Source of the DNA: Hymenobacter psychrophilus
Lineage (GTDB): Bacteria > Bacteroidota > Bacteroidia > Cytophagales > Hymenobacteraceae
Assembly (NCBI RefSeq): GCF_900107135.1
Contig: NZ_FNOV01000014.1
Span: forward strand, 1 to 64,000
Direction of reading: 5' to 3'
DNA: 64,000 nt
The notes beneath the pieces are model-generated. The model ran no database searches. It saw only the letters and a program-made list of their open reading frames with translations, and was not told the DNA's origin. The position numbers and the translations under genes were made by a program. Positions 8,211 to 17,191 of this stretch are shown piece after piece (positions within the stretch are counted from its first letter, which is position 1; every line of letters begins with the position of its first letter).

Positions 8211-10665
8211 CGTGGCCCTGGCGGCGAGCGTGCTGTCTTCGTTCACCATGCTGGCCCAGCAGGCCAGCCTGCGGGGGCGCGTGCTGGAGGCGGCCACCGG
8301 CCAGCCCGTGGCGGGCTGCGAGGTGTACGTGCGCGGCTCCCGGCAAATTGCCCGCACCGACTCGGCCGGGCAGTTCCGCCTGGACCAGCTGGAGGCCGGC
8401 CGCCAGCAGCTGCAGTTCTCCTCCATCGGCCACGAGCCCCTCCGGACGGAGGTAACGGTGCCAGGGGCCGGGGAAGTGGTGTTCACGCTAACCCAGCGGC
8501 AGCAGCAGCTGCGGGAAGTAGTGGTGGCCGCCCCGCAGGGCCGCTTCGGGCCGCAGCGCCTGCGGGAGGTGGAGGGCACGGCCATTTTTGCGGCCAAGAA
8601 GTCGGACGTTATCGTGCCCGAGAACCTGGTGGCCAACCTGGCCACCAACAACGCCCGGCAGGTGTATGCCCGCGTGGCCGGCCTCAACATCTGGGAAAGC
8701 GACCAGGGCGGTCTGCAGCTCAGCATCGGGGGCCGGGGCCTCGACCCCAACCGCACCAGCAATTTCAACGTGCGCCAGAACAACTACGACATTTCGGCCG
8801 ACGCGCTGGGCTACCCGGAAAGCTACTACACGCCGCCCCTGGAAGCCGTTAAGCGCATTCAGCTGGTGCGCGGGGCGGCCGCGCTGCAGTACGGCACCCA
8901 GTTCGGGGGCCTGCTCAACTTCGAGCTGCGCGCCCCGGAGCCCGATAAAACCGTGTCGGTGGTTTCGCGCCAAACGGCGGGCTCCTACGGGTTTTTCAAC
9001 TCCTTCAACAGCGTCAGCGGCACGGTTAAGCGCCTAAGCTATTATGCCTTTGCCCAGTACAAGCGCGGCGACGGCTGGCGGCCCAACTCCCACTTCGACT
9101 CCAAAACCGCCTACGCCGACCTGCGCTACCAGCTCACCGAAAAGCTGAAGCTCGGCGCCCAGTTCACCCACATGGATTACCTGGCCCAGCAGCCGGGCGG
9201 GCTCTCCGACGCCCAGTTTGCCCGCGATGCCCGGCAGTCGAACCGGGAGCGGAACTGGTTTAGCGTGGACTGGAACCTGTTTAATGCCTCGGCCGACTGG
9301 AAGCTGACGCCCCGCTCCAACGTGAACGTAACCGCCTTTGGCTTGGTCGCCTCGCGCCAGTCGCTGGGTTACCGGCCCAACTTCGTGGAGCGCACCGACA
9401 ACGACGCCCAGCAGCGGGAGCTTATCAGCGGCGACTTCCGCAACCTGGGGGCCGAAGCCCGCTACCTGACCCGCTACGAGTTGGGGGCGTCGAGAAGCGG
9501 CGTGCTGCTGGTGGGCACGCGCCTCTACCGGGGCTACAACCACAGCATTCAGGGCTTCGGCCCCACGGGGCGCGGGGCCGATTTTCGCTTCGTGGAGCCC
9601 GCGGCCGGCCTGAGCGCGCAAACGTCTTCCTCCGACTATCGATTCCCAAACCACAACGCGGCAGTTTTCGCCGAAAACATCTTCTATTTCGGCGACAAGT
9701 TTTCGGTAACGCCGGGGCTGCGCGTGGAATATATCCGCACCCGCGCCGAAGGCACTTACCAGGTAATCGACCGGGATTTGGCCGGCAACATCGATACCAC
9801 CCGGCAGTTCAGCCAGGTGCGCACCAGTCCGCGCCGCTTTGTAATCGGGGGGCTGGGGCTTAGCTACAAGCCCACCGAGCAGCGCGAGCTGTACGCCAAC
9901 GTGTCGCAGAACTACCGCTCCATCACGTTCTCCGACATGCAGATTGCCAATAACTCGCTCGTTATTGACCCCAACCTGCGCGACGAGCGCGGCTACTCCG
10001 CCGACCTGGGCCTGCGCGGCGAGCAGCAGCAGTGGCTAACCTACGATGTGAGCTTGTTTGCCCTGATTTACAACAACCGCATCGGGGAAATACAGACCTA
10101 CGATGCAAACAACAACATCCTGCGCTACCGCAGCAACATCGGCCGGGCCCTGATTGTGGGGGTTGAGTCGTACGCCGAAGTGGATGCGCTGCAGCTGCTC
10201 GGCCTGAACGGCGAGGCGAGCCGCTGGAACTGGTCGGCGTTCGGGAATCTGGCGCTGATTCGTAGCCGCTACACGGCCAGCCAGGACCAGGCAGTGGTGG
10301 GCAAGCAAGTCGAGTTCGTGCCCGTCGTGAACCTGAAAACCGGAATGAGCGGTGGCTACGGGCCTTTTAAAGCCTCGGTCCAGTTCACCTACCTCGCCGA
10401 CCAGTTTTCGGAGGCCACCAACTCGCCCAATAGCCCGTACATGGCCAATCCAGAGCGTAATTCGGCCGTTGTGGGGCTTATTCCGGCCTACCACGTCCTC
10501 GACGCATCCGTATCCTGGGAGCGGCGCTGGCTCAAGCTGGAAGGTAGCGTCAATAACTTAGCCAACGCCATCTACTTTACCCGCCGGGCCACCGGCTACC
10601 CCGGCCCCGGCATTCTGCCTTCCGATGGCCGCAGCTTCTTTCTGACGGCGGCCGTCAAGTGGTAA
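8191..10665 (+). CDS. TonB-dependent receptor (FecA-like) of the imelysin operon
   Basis: An 824-residue outer-membrane receptor. It has a signal peptide (about residues 1-22), a carboxypeptidase-like regulatory domain (SLRGRVLEAATGQPVAGCEV), then the plug domain (residues about 110-250, with NLVANLATNNARQVYARVAGLN and LVRGAAALQYGTQFGG), and a long beta-barrel ending in FFLTAAVKW, a typical C-terminal aromatic residue. The plug is most like ferric-chelate receptors such as FecA rather than SusC. As the last gene of the DUF4856-imelysin-HTTM set, it most likely imports a metal chelate, energised by TonB. Confidence 0.92.
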   Translation: MRFPVFSVALAASVLSSFTMLAQQASLRGRVLEAATGQPVAGCEVYVRGSRQIARTDSAGQFRLDQLEAGRQQLQFSSIGHEPLRTEVTVPGAGEVVFTLTQRQQQLREVVVAAPQGRFGPQRLREVEGTAIFAAKKSDVIVPENLVANLATNNARQVYARVAGLNIWESDQGGLQLSIGGRGLDPNRTSNFNVRQNNYDISADALGYPESYYTPPLEAVKRIQLVRGAAALQYGTQFGGLLNFELRAPEPDKTVSVVSRQTAGSYGFFNSFNSVSGTVKRLSYYAFAQYKRGDGWRPNSHFDSKTAYADLRYQLTEKLKLGAQFTHMDYLAQQPGGLSDAQFARDARQSNRERNWFSVDWNLFNASADWKLTPRSNVNVTAFGLVASRQSLGYRPNFVERTDNDAQQRELISGDFRNLGAEARYLTRYELGASRSGVLLVGTRLYRGYNHSIQGFGPTGRGADFRFVEPAAGLSAQTSSSDYRFPNHNAAVFAENIFYFGDKFSVTPGLRVEYIRTRAEGTYQVIDRDLAGNIDTTRQFSQVRTSPRRFVIGGLGLSYKPTEQRELYANVSQNYRSITFSDMQIANNSLVIDPNLRDERGYSADLGLRGEQQQWLTYDVSLFALIYNNRIGEIQTYDANNNILRYRSNIGRALIVGVESYAEVDALQLLGLNGEASRWNWSAFGNLALIRSRYTASQDQAVVGKQVEFVPVVNLKTGMSGGYGPFKASVQFTYLADQFSEATNSPNSPYMANPERNSAVVGLIPAYHVLDASVSWERRWLKLEGSVNNLANAIYFTRRATGYPGPGILPSDGRSFFLTAAVKW

Positions 10666-10698
10666 CCGGCCGGCGGCGCGGCGGTAGTCAATCTGCAG

Positions 10699-11049
10699 TT
10701 GCTACGCAGCCAGCTGTTGCATGAGGTAGCGTCCGGTCGGGTTTCGTTCGAAGCCGTCCCGTCCGCCGCCGCGTTTAAGCCAGTGTTAGTGCCCGAATGG
10801 CTGGCGCGCTGGCAGCAGTTGCGGGTCGGACTGGATTTGCCGCTATGTTGTCTGTGGTCTAGCCGCTGGCTGGAGGCCTTGCGGCCGGCACTGCCCAATC
10901 TGTTGGTCGTTGAAGCGAGTCGGGCGGAACTCAACTGGGCCCGGCGCCTGGTGGCAGTCGGCGCACCGTTACCTGACCCGGCAGCGGTTATCACCCACCC
11001 AACAGGTGCAGGGAGTGCCCACGGCTCGCCTGGGAAAAACGCTCGTTGA
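10699..11049 (+). other. Unrecognised ORF, probably decayed
   Basis: A 116-codon open frame follows the receptor by 33 bases. The first 85 residues (LLRSQLLHEVASGRVSF, PEWLARWQQLRVGLDLP, ALPNLLVVEASRAELNWARRL) look like real protein, rich in Leu, Trp and Arg. Around 10950 a more protein-like continuation moves to another frame (SAHRYLTRQRLSPTQQVQGV), suggesting a frameshift. I do not recognise a family. The stretch 11050-11289 shows nothing else. Confidence 0.3.
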
Positions 11050-11289
11050 CGCTGCTCAACTACCCCATTTAAGCGGGTCTACCTCGAATAGCGCCCTTGC
11101 CAGAGCCCTCACCATATCGCAGGCGCGTTACACGCTTGGTTATTCCTTACTGATCCAGTATGCGGCTTGCTGCGGAACCGAACCCTGCTGGACAGCACTG
11201 CCAAGCTTAAATACGAATATGCATTAAACACGGGATTGGAAGTAAGATAAAGCGCCAAAACGAAAACGATAGTTATCCCTACCCGCCGA

Positions 11290-11650
11290 TGATAGTGACC
11301 CGTCCTGAAAAGCGTTGACCGGGTGTCCGATCCTGGTTGGGACTGGTCAAAATTAGCTCGGGCCGGAAGCGCCGGGTGACTTCCACAATGCGCAGCTGGG
11401 GGGCTTCGTCGTTGCGGAAGAAGCTGTCGCGCATGCGCAGATTTTCGCGCATGTGCAGGCCCAGAATACGGGCCGCTTCCAGTGGCTCCTAGTCCCGCAG
11501 TTCGGCCGAGGCCCGGGTGCACAGCTCCCTGCGGGTCAGATCAACCACCCCTACGCGGCGGTTGGCCGCCACGTGGCGCAGCAGCGTGCCGGCGCAGCCC
11601 ATCTCCGCGTCATCGAGGTGCGCGGCCAGCGTCAGAACGTCTAGTTTCAT
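11290..11650 (-). pseudogene. bshB1: BshB1-like LmbE/PIG-L deacetylase, truncated pseudogene
   Basis: From ATG at 11650 leftwards the frame reads MKLDVLTLAAHLDDAEMGC, RRVGVVDLTRRELCTRASAE, then a TAG stop (11491-11493), then EPLEAARILGLHMRENLRMR and DSFFRNDEAPQLRIVEVTRR. This is the N-terminal half of BshB1, the deacetylase that makes glucosaminyl-malate for bacillithiol. The zinc motif AHPDDxE is changed to AHLDDAE, a TAG interrupts the conserved ELRDQE block, and similarity stops at about 11320 where the second zinc histidine (HPDH) should be. It is therefore a dead copy; a functional gene would have to be elsewhere. Confidence 0.8.
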
Positions 11651-11703
11651 GGCAAGAGGTGCCCTCGTTAAGGGGCTATGAAAGGGAATCGGAACGGAAC
11701 GCG

Positions 11704-12201
11704 TTAAGCGGTGGGCGTCACTTCCAACATCTCATTCAGGCGCACATCATACACATAGCCAAACACCAGCACCCCGGCCGGTACCTGTGGGTGCTGCCGA
11801 ATGCGCGTCAGATCGGCGGCTACGGCAGCCCGCAGGTCGGAAAAGGAAGCGGTGGCTGTGGAGACGATGGTGGGCACCCGGCTGCCGAGGGTGGCGGCCA
11901 GTTCGTGGTTCGAAAGACGCACGCCGCAGTCGGTGTGTTGAATCAGAAACCACTCGCGTGTGCCCAGCAGCTGGTGCGAGAGAATCAGGGTCTGGATGAC
12001 CTCGTCGGTGGGGTGGCCGCCGGCGTTGCGGATGACGTGGGCACTGCCTTCGGGCACGCCCAGCAGGCGGGTGGGGTCGAGGCGGGCGTCCATGCAGGTC
12101 AGAATGGCGAAGCGGCGCGCATCGCGGGGCCGGGCAGACGCCGTCGCCGGGGCTTCGGGCGGGCTGGGCCGGGTGGTGGGTTCAGCAGGAAATGGATTCA
12201 T
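11704..12201 (-). CDS. Beta-class carbonic anhydrase
   Basis: A 165-residue cytoplasmic zinc enzyme that interconverts CO2 and bicarbonate. The zinc and catalytic residues are visible: CMDAR at residues 36-40 (Cys36, Asp38, Arg40) and HTDC with His89 and Cys92. This short form, without long N- or C-terminal extensions, belongs to the compact beta-CA group. ATG at 12201 is preferred to a more upstream in-frame ATG at 12288, which would add 29 residues that overlap the neighbouring peptidase gene and show no conservation-like pattern. The N-terminal 25 residues are Pro/Ala rich and probably disordered. Confidence 0.9.
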   Translation of the reverse strand: MNPFPAEPTTRPSPPEAPATASARPRDARRFAILTCMDARLDPTRLLGVPEGSAHVIRNAGGHPTDEVIQTLILSHQLLGTREWFLIQHTDCGVRLSNHELAATLGSRVPTIVSTATASFSDLRAAVAADLTRIRQHPQVPAGVLVFGYVYDVRLNEMLEVTPTA

Positions 12202-12268
12202 AAGAGGCGGAAGGGAAAGGGTGGAAGGAGGAGACAGGTGACAAGGGCTGCGCACCGGCCAGCGAAGC

Positions 12269-14968
12269 CTATTCTTCCTCGGCCGCAATGGCCGCGGGGC
12301 CGTCGGGCAGATTCAGCAGCGGGCCCAGCAGCAGGGCATTCACGAACAGGCGGGACGTGCCGTGCCAGTAATGACGAAAGTTGGGGTCGTCGGCAAACAG
12401 CACTACCCGGCCGCTACCGACCTTACTCACCACCACGGCCGCCGAGTTGCGGATCTGGCGCAGGTTGTTGCGCGAAACGTAGCCGCTAACCAGCGGGGCA
12501 GGCGTGTACTGCACTACGGTGGCGTAGGGGTTGCGGCTGGGCCGCAGAAAGGTGGTGCCGTTGCGAAACACGTACAACTGGCGGCCCGGCAGCCCGAAGC
12601 CGATGGGGTTGGTCGGGTCCACGTCGGCGCGGTAAATGGAACCGGCAATGGCGCGGGTGCCTTCCTGCTCCTGGCTCACGAAGTCGGCGCGGCGGGCGAA
12701 GGGCAGCTCCGGCCGGGGGCGGCGGGTGGCCTGGGGCGCGGGTGGCGTAGCCTCGGTAATGGCCTCGGCCAAAGCCGTGGTATCGGCCCAGCCGCCGTAG
12801 GCTGGAATCAGCAGCTTCTCCTTCACGATGCCCTGCTTCAGGGCCCATTCGGAGGCGTTTTTGATGGTGATGAGCGTGCCGCCCTCCTGCACCCACCGCC
12901 GCAGCTTGTCTACGGCGGCCTGGTCGAGGGCGACGTAGGAGCCGCCCACTAGCACCAGGGTGGTGTAGCGGCCCAGCGGAGCCCGGCCGAAGTTGCTCAG
13001 CTCCAGGCGCGTCAGAGGTAGGTTCAGCTGCTGGCTGGCCACAAACCAAGCCTCGCCCACTTCGGAGGCGTTTAGGCCGGGACCCACCAGCAGAGCCGCC
13101 TTAGCTTCCGGTACCGTGCGCACGTTGTTAGAGCCCAGATCAATACCGCCCAGACTGAAGCCCGTGCTCACGCCCGTAAACGTGACCTGTTGCTGCCGGC
13201 CCACCCGACTCACGACCTGGAACACGGAATCGGCGGGGAGCGACTGGGCCGCCACCGGAATTACCAGCGTACCGTAGCCGAAATCAGTAGCCTTCTGTTC
13301 GTCGGCCCCGGCCCGGAATGGTTTGAAGCTGACTTTGGCTGTCACGCCCGCCCGCTGCAGGGCCACCAGGGCCCGGGGGGCGTGGTTATCGGACCAGGGC
13401 AGCAGGTAGGCATAGCGGCTTTGCCCGCCGCGCACGATGCCGGCCACTATGGGTACGGCCGTGACGGGGGCACCCTGCACCAGGGCGGTGTTTCTCTGCC
13501 TGGCGAAAGGCAGCCCATACGCGTGGGCCTGGCTCCAGCCGGTCACATCATAGAACACGCTGTCGTGGAAGGTGGTCAGCTCTTCGAACAGGGAATGCAC
13601 GACGCGGTACTGGGGCTGCGTGGTGGGCACCACGTAGGCCTGACCGCTTTTAAAGAGTTGCTTGTCGAGCGTCACGTCTGTGCTTAGCGTGTGCACCTGA
13701 ACCCGGTGCTGGAGCAGCAAAGCCAGAAACCGGTTGGTCAGGGTGGCATCCTGGGCGTTGCCGAATACGTAGGCCTTGGTCGGGAACTTGCGGGCCTCAG
13801 TGAGGGCCGAGGCGAAAAAGTCGCGCTGGTGGCGCAGGTACAGCTCTTTTTCCTCTACGGCCCCCTTCACCGTGGCCAGCCCGGTGGCAACGTGGTTGCG
13901 GATGGTGAACGGAAACGTGACGACGCCGTTGCTGCCTTCCTGGGCCAGCCCCCGGGAGCTGCCCACCTCGAAGGTCACGCCCACGCCGCCCTGGAAATCA
14001 GGGTACGTCGAGCCGTAGATAGGCGAGAGGTTATCGAACTGCTCCTTGGTCCAGTATAGGGAGCCCAGGTTGTCGAGCGCCCGGACGAAGTATTTGGCCA
14101 GGTGCACGTTAAGCACCTCATAGGTAGCGCGCGGAATCAGGGCGTTTTCGGTGCTGAAGGGCTTCGAGGGCTCGAAATAGTAGGTGCTGTTGGTGCCCAT
14201 CTCGTGGAAGTCAATCATCACGTTGGGGTACCACTCGTGGAAAAACGCCATGCGGGCGCGGCTTTCCGGCTGGGTCAGCGAGAGCCAGTCCCGGTTCAGG
14301 TCGGTGTAGAAGTGGTTGGTGCGCCCGCCCGGCCAGGCCTCGGTGTGCTCCCGGTCCAACGGGTCGGTGGGGTTGGGCCACGACTTGTTCTGGTCGAACC
14401 AGTGCGAGGCCCGGTCGCGGCCGTCGGGGTTTTCCAGCGGGTCAATGGTTACCACGGCCTGCTCCAGCCACTGCTTAGTTTCGGGCGCGGTGGAAGCCGT
14501 CAGGTAGTAGGCCAGCAGCAACGCCGCCTCCGAGGAGCTGCTCTCGTTGCCGTGCACGCCAAAGTTGAGGCTCACCACCACCGGCAGCGTGCGGTAGTCG
14601 GGCGCGGGCCGGCTGGGGTCCACCAGAGCTTGGCGTGCCTGCTGCAGCCGGGCCAGGTTCTGCTGGTTTTCGGCGGCTGTGATGGTCGCCACCACCTGTG
14701 GCCGCTCCTCAAACGTCGTCCCAATCACGCGCAGACTCACCTTGTCCGATACCCGGTCCAGCTCCCGCAGGTAGGCCACGATCTGGTCGGTGCGGGTGTA
14801 GTGCGTGCCGATGGGGTAGCCCAGAAACTGCTCCGGCGTGGGCACTGCGGGGTCAAAGGCCGCCGCCGTGGTGCCGGGGAAGTAGTAGCTGGTGGGGCTG
14901 CCGGTTTGCGCCGTTGCGGGACCGGCCAGCAGCGCCAGCACGGTGGTAAGCAGAGTAAATTTCAACAT
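12269..14968 (-). CDS. M14-family zinc carboxypeptidase, secreted
   Basis: About 899 residues, with a signal peptide MLKFTLLTTVLALLAGPATA that fixes the start at 14968 rather than the open frame to 15187. The M14 domain follows, with the zinc motif His139-Glu142 (GVHGNES), DFHEMGTNSTYYFEP carrying the third zinc ligand region, and the catalytic glutamate in GVTFEVGSSRG. The C-terminal half (about residues 400-899) resembles the glutamine-amidotransferase-like extension seen in large Bacteroidota M14 proteins, with VLVGGSYVALDQAAVDKLR and FADDPNFRHYWHGTSRL. It probably trims exported or scavenged peptides. A terminator lies between it and the upstream LLM gene, so it is likely transcribed separately. 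Confidence 0.9.
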   Translation of the reverse strand: MLKFTLLTTVLALLAGPATAQTGSPTSYYFPGTTAAAFDPAVPTPEQFLGYPIGTHYTRTDQIVAYLRELDRVSDKVSLRVIGTTFEERPQVVATITAAENQQNLARLQQARQALVDPSRPAPDYRTLPVVVSLNFGVHGNESSSSEAALLLAYYLTASTAPETKQWLEQAVVTIDPLENPDGRDRASHWFDQNKSWPNPTDPLDREHTEAWPGGRTNHFYTDLNRDWLSLTQPESRARMAFFHEWYPNVMIDFHEMGTNSTYYFEPSKPFSTENALIPRATYEVLNVHLAKYFVRALDNLGSLYWTKEQFDNLSPIYGSTYPDFQGGVGVTFEVGSSRGLAQEGSNGVVTFPFTIRNHVATGLATVKGAVEEKELYLRHQRDFFASALTEARKFPTKAYVFGNAQDATLTNRFLALLLQHRVQVHTLSTDVTLDKQLFKSGQAYVVPTTQPQYRVVHSLFEELTTFHDSVFYDVTGWSQAHAYGLPFARQRNTALVQGAPVTAVPIVAGIVRGGQSRYAYLLPWSDNHAPRALVALQRAGVTAKVSFKPFRAGADEQKATDFGYGTLVIPVAAQSLPADSVFQVVSRVGRQQQVTFTGVSTGFSLGGIDLGSNNVRTVPEAKAALLVGPGLNASEVGEAWFVASQQLNLPLTRLELSNFGRAPLGRYTTLVLVGGSYVALDQAAVDKLRRWVQEGGTLITIKNASEWALKQGIVKEKLLIPAYGGWADTTALAEAITEATPPAPQATRRPRPELPFARRADFVSQEQEGTRAIAGSIYRADVDPTNPIGFGLPGRQLYVFRNGTTFLRPSRNPYATVVQYTPAPLVSGYVSRNNLRQIRNSAAVVVSKVGSGRVVLFADDPNFRHYWHGTSRLFVNALLLGPLLNLPDGPAAIAAEEE

Positions 14969-15035
14969 GATGGAAGGATAGCGGGGAACAGATAATGCGG
15001 GATGACAACGCGGCCCACCCCAGGGCGAACCGGCA

Positions 15036-15074
15036 CAAAAAGCCGGGGGTGGGCCCAGGGCCCACCCCCGGCTT
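15036..15074 (-). terminator. Strong rho-independent terminator after the LLM gene
   Basis: A perfect 16-bp GC-rich stem (AGCCGGGGGTGGGCCC and its complement, one-base loop) followed on the minus strand by TTTTTG. It lies 16 bases after the LLM stop codon and closes the SusC-SusD-ATP-grasp-LLM transcript. Confidence 0.85.
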
Positions 15075-15089
15075 CCGGGAATTCGGGCG

Positions 15090-16109
15090 CTAGACCAGTA
15101 CCTGGATGACGGCTTCCGAGAACCGCTCCATTTCTTCCAGCTGCGGGCTACACTGCAGCAGGAACAAATCCACGCCCACGGCTTCAAACTCGCCGATGCG
15201 GTCGGCTACCTGCTGGGGCGTGCCGGTGAGGCCGGAGCGCAGGCCCCGGTTGGAAACGGAGTAATCCGCCAGGCTCACCTGGTTTTCGAGCTGGGTGCCG
15301 GCGAGCCACTGCTGGTAGTTTTTGTAGCCGGCGGCCGAGTTCTTCACGTCGGTGATGTGGGCCAACTCCTTTTTCACCTCACTTTCGGTGTTGCGCACGA
15401 TGCTGTAGGCGGCCACCCCGAACTTCATGCGGGGCAAACCCAGCTTCTCCCGGCGCTGGCTCAGGTCCTGAATCCGCCGGCCGATGGCCTGCGGGTCGTC
15501 GCCGTGCATTACGTACCCGTCGCACTGGGCCGCAATCAGGTTCTTGGCCGCTTCCGACTCGCCCCCGGCGTACAGGAATGGGGATTTGGCGGGCTTGGGC
15601 TGCAGCACGTTGTCGGCCACCTGGTAGTACTTGCCGCTGTAGCTGAAGTGGTCCTGCTTCCACAAGTTGGTCACTACGTCCAGCCACTCGGCCGTGCGGG
15701 CATACCGGTCGTCGTGCTGCTCGAACTGCACGCCGTACTTAGTGGCCTCATCCTGCCACCACGACGATACCACGTTCAAACTGAGCCGGCCACCGCTGAT
15801 CAGGTCGATGTTGGCCGCCTGCTTGGCCAGCAGCGCGGGGTTGTGAAAGGTGGGGCGCACGGCCACCATCAGCTCCAGCTTGCGGGTTACGGCGGCCAGG
15901 GCGGCGGCCGTGCTCCAGGCATCCAACGAGGGTGCTTCCTCGCCCTTAATGTCGTTGAGGTTCAGTTCGGCAATCAGCGAGAGGTCGTAGCCGAGCTCCT
16001 CGCTGCGCTGGGCCAGCGTTTTCACGTAGTCCCAGTCGGCGCGCATGTTCTCATCGTCCACATTGCGCAGCCACCCGCCAAAAACGGGCATCCAATATCC
16101 GTAACGCAT
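15090..16109 (-). CDS. LLM-class flavin-dependent oxidoreductase (SsuD-like)
   Basis: A 339-residue luciferase-like TIM-barrel monooxygenase. Visible features are the N-terminal strand MRYGYWMPVFGGWLRN, LSLIAELNLNDIKG, the block LELMVAVRPTFHNPALLAKQ, the SGGRLSLNVVSSWW segment near the FMN site, and PFLYAGGESEAAKNL. These match the alkanesulfonate/dimethylsulfone monooxygenase side of the family, which uses FMNH2 from a separate reductase; no reductase gene is seen here. The start is 6 bases from the stop of the ATP-grasp gene, so the two are translationally linked, and the gene ends in a strong terminator. Substrate is unknown; sulfonate or other organosulfur is a guess from the subfamily. 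Confidence 0.9.
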   Translation of the reverse strand: MRYGYWMPVFGGWLRNVDDENMRADWDYVKTLAQRSEELGYDLSLIAELNLNDIKGEEAPSLDAWSTAAALAAVTRKLELMVAVRPTFHNPALLAKQAANIDLISGGRLSLNVVSSWWQDEATKYGVQFEQHDDRYARTAEWLDVVTNLWKQDHFSYSGKYYQVADNVLQPKPAKSPFLYAGGESEAAKNLIAAQCDGYVMHGDDPQAIGRRIQDLSQRREKLGLPRMKFGVAAYSIVRNTESEVKKELAHITDVKNSAAGYKNYQQWLAGTQLENQVSLADYSVSNRGLRSGLTGTPQQVADRIGEFEAVGVDLFLLQCSPQLEEMERFSEAVIQVLV

Positions 16110-16115
16110 ACTATC

Positions 16116-17138
16116 TTAGTGAAAAGCCGTTACCGGCAGTTGGGTGGTGGGAAGATTGTTGGTTGGTTGACTGCCGGGGTTGGCCGCGTGCAGCTGGGTT
16201 TTCAGGTAGTCCACGAAACGGGCGTAGGGGTCGAAGCCGACCACGTTCACGGCGTCGGCCACGAAGTTGGACAGGGCGTTGATGTCGTAGAACAGCACGT
16301 CGCCGGTGCGATCATCAATCAGGTATTCGATGCCGCCCACGTCAATTTTGGCGGCCGCCACGATGCGCTCCACAGCGTCAATCACTTCGGCCGGTGGCGT
16401 GAAGGCCTCCACCTGTATTCCCTTTTTCGGAGCTTCAGTCAGGCAGAACTCGGCCGACTGCTCTTCCGGAATCTGGCAGATTTCGGCCGGGCACAGGTTG
16501 AAGCTTTCGCCGGTGGTATACACCTTCATGGCGTAGAGGAATTTGCCGTTCAGGGTTTCCACGCGGTGGATGTGGCCGCCTCGGGGCATCACATACTCCT
16601 GCACCAGCGCCGTCTGGTCGATGCCCAAATCAATCTGCCCGGCGGCTACGGCGGCCTCCACCCCCTCCAGGGTATCGAAGCGGATGATGCCTGCACCGCT
16701 GCCCCCAATGTTGACCTTCACCACGAGGGGAAACTGCAGCTGCCGGGCCGCATCCGGAATGCGGGACGCGTGGTTCACCACGAAGGACTTCGGAAACTTC
16801 AGACCCAGCGAGGCAAACAGGCTGAGCTGCCGGGCCTTGTTGGTTTCGATGCTGGTAGCCACCGAGCCGTTGATGATGCGCGTGCCGATGCGCTCCAAAT
16901 GCGCCGCGTAGCCGGCCGTGTGGAAGATGCCCTGGCCGTGCCCGCGCAGGTAGGCTGAGGAGCTCATCCGATTCACCACCAGCGCGTAGCGGCTCTCGGT
17001 TTCGGAAGGATCGAACAGGTGGTGGGCGGCGTCGATTTTCTCGTAGGGCAGGCCGCGGCGGTCCAGCTCCGCAAACAGGGGCTTGAACCATTCCGGGTGC
17101 TCGAAGTAAATGCCGATGGGATTAGGGGAAGTGGCCAT
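16116..17138 (-). CDS. ATP-grasp ligase (RimK-like)
   Basis: A 340-residue cytoplasmic protein with the ATP-grasp layout: an N-terminal preATP-grasp region (IGIYFEHPEWFKPLFAEL, VVNRMSSSAYLRG), a central segment NGSVATSIETNKARQLSLFA, the ATP-binding lysine block FPLVVKVNIGGSGAGI, and a C-terminal metal-binding block GGIEYLIDDRTGDVLFYDIN. Such enzymes join a carboxylate to an amine or thiol through an acyl phosphate. It sits between SusD and the LLM oxidoreductase in one operon, an unusual partner for SusCD. It has no signal peptide. The product is unknown; it could build or modify a small peptide-like compound or recharge an imported acid. Confidence 0.85.
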   Translation of the reverse strand: MATSPNPIGIYFEHPEWFKPLFAELDRRGLPYEKIDAAHHLFDPSETESRYALVVNRMSSSAYLRGHGQGIFHTAGYAAHLERIGTRIINGSVATSIETNKARQLSLFASLGLKFPKSFVVNHASRIPDAARQLQFPLVVKVNIGGSGAGIIRFDTLEGVEAAVAAGQIDLGIDQTALVQEYVMPRGGHIHRVETLNGKFLYAMKVYTTGESFNLCPAEICQIPEEQSAEFCLTEAPKKGIQVEAFTPPAEVIDAVERIVAAAKIDVGGIEYLIDDRTGDVLFYDINALSNFVADAVNVVGFDPYARFVDYLKTQLHAANPGSQPTNNLPTTQLPVTAFH

Positions 17139-17191
17139 GGAGTGAAAAAGTGAGAGAAGAAACTGGGAAATTCAGGTGCCTGCCCCGCGGG

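Noticed and set aside
11482..12489. 335-codon plus-strand frame
   Set aside because: Covers the complement of carbonic anhydrase and bshB1 remnant; composition is that of a shadow frame.
15357..16958. 533-codon plus-strand frame across LLM and ATP-grasp genes
   Set aside because: Runs opposite two well-supported genes and has no recognisable motif.
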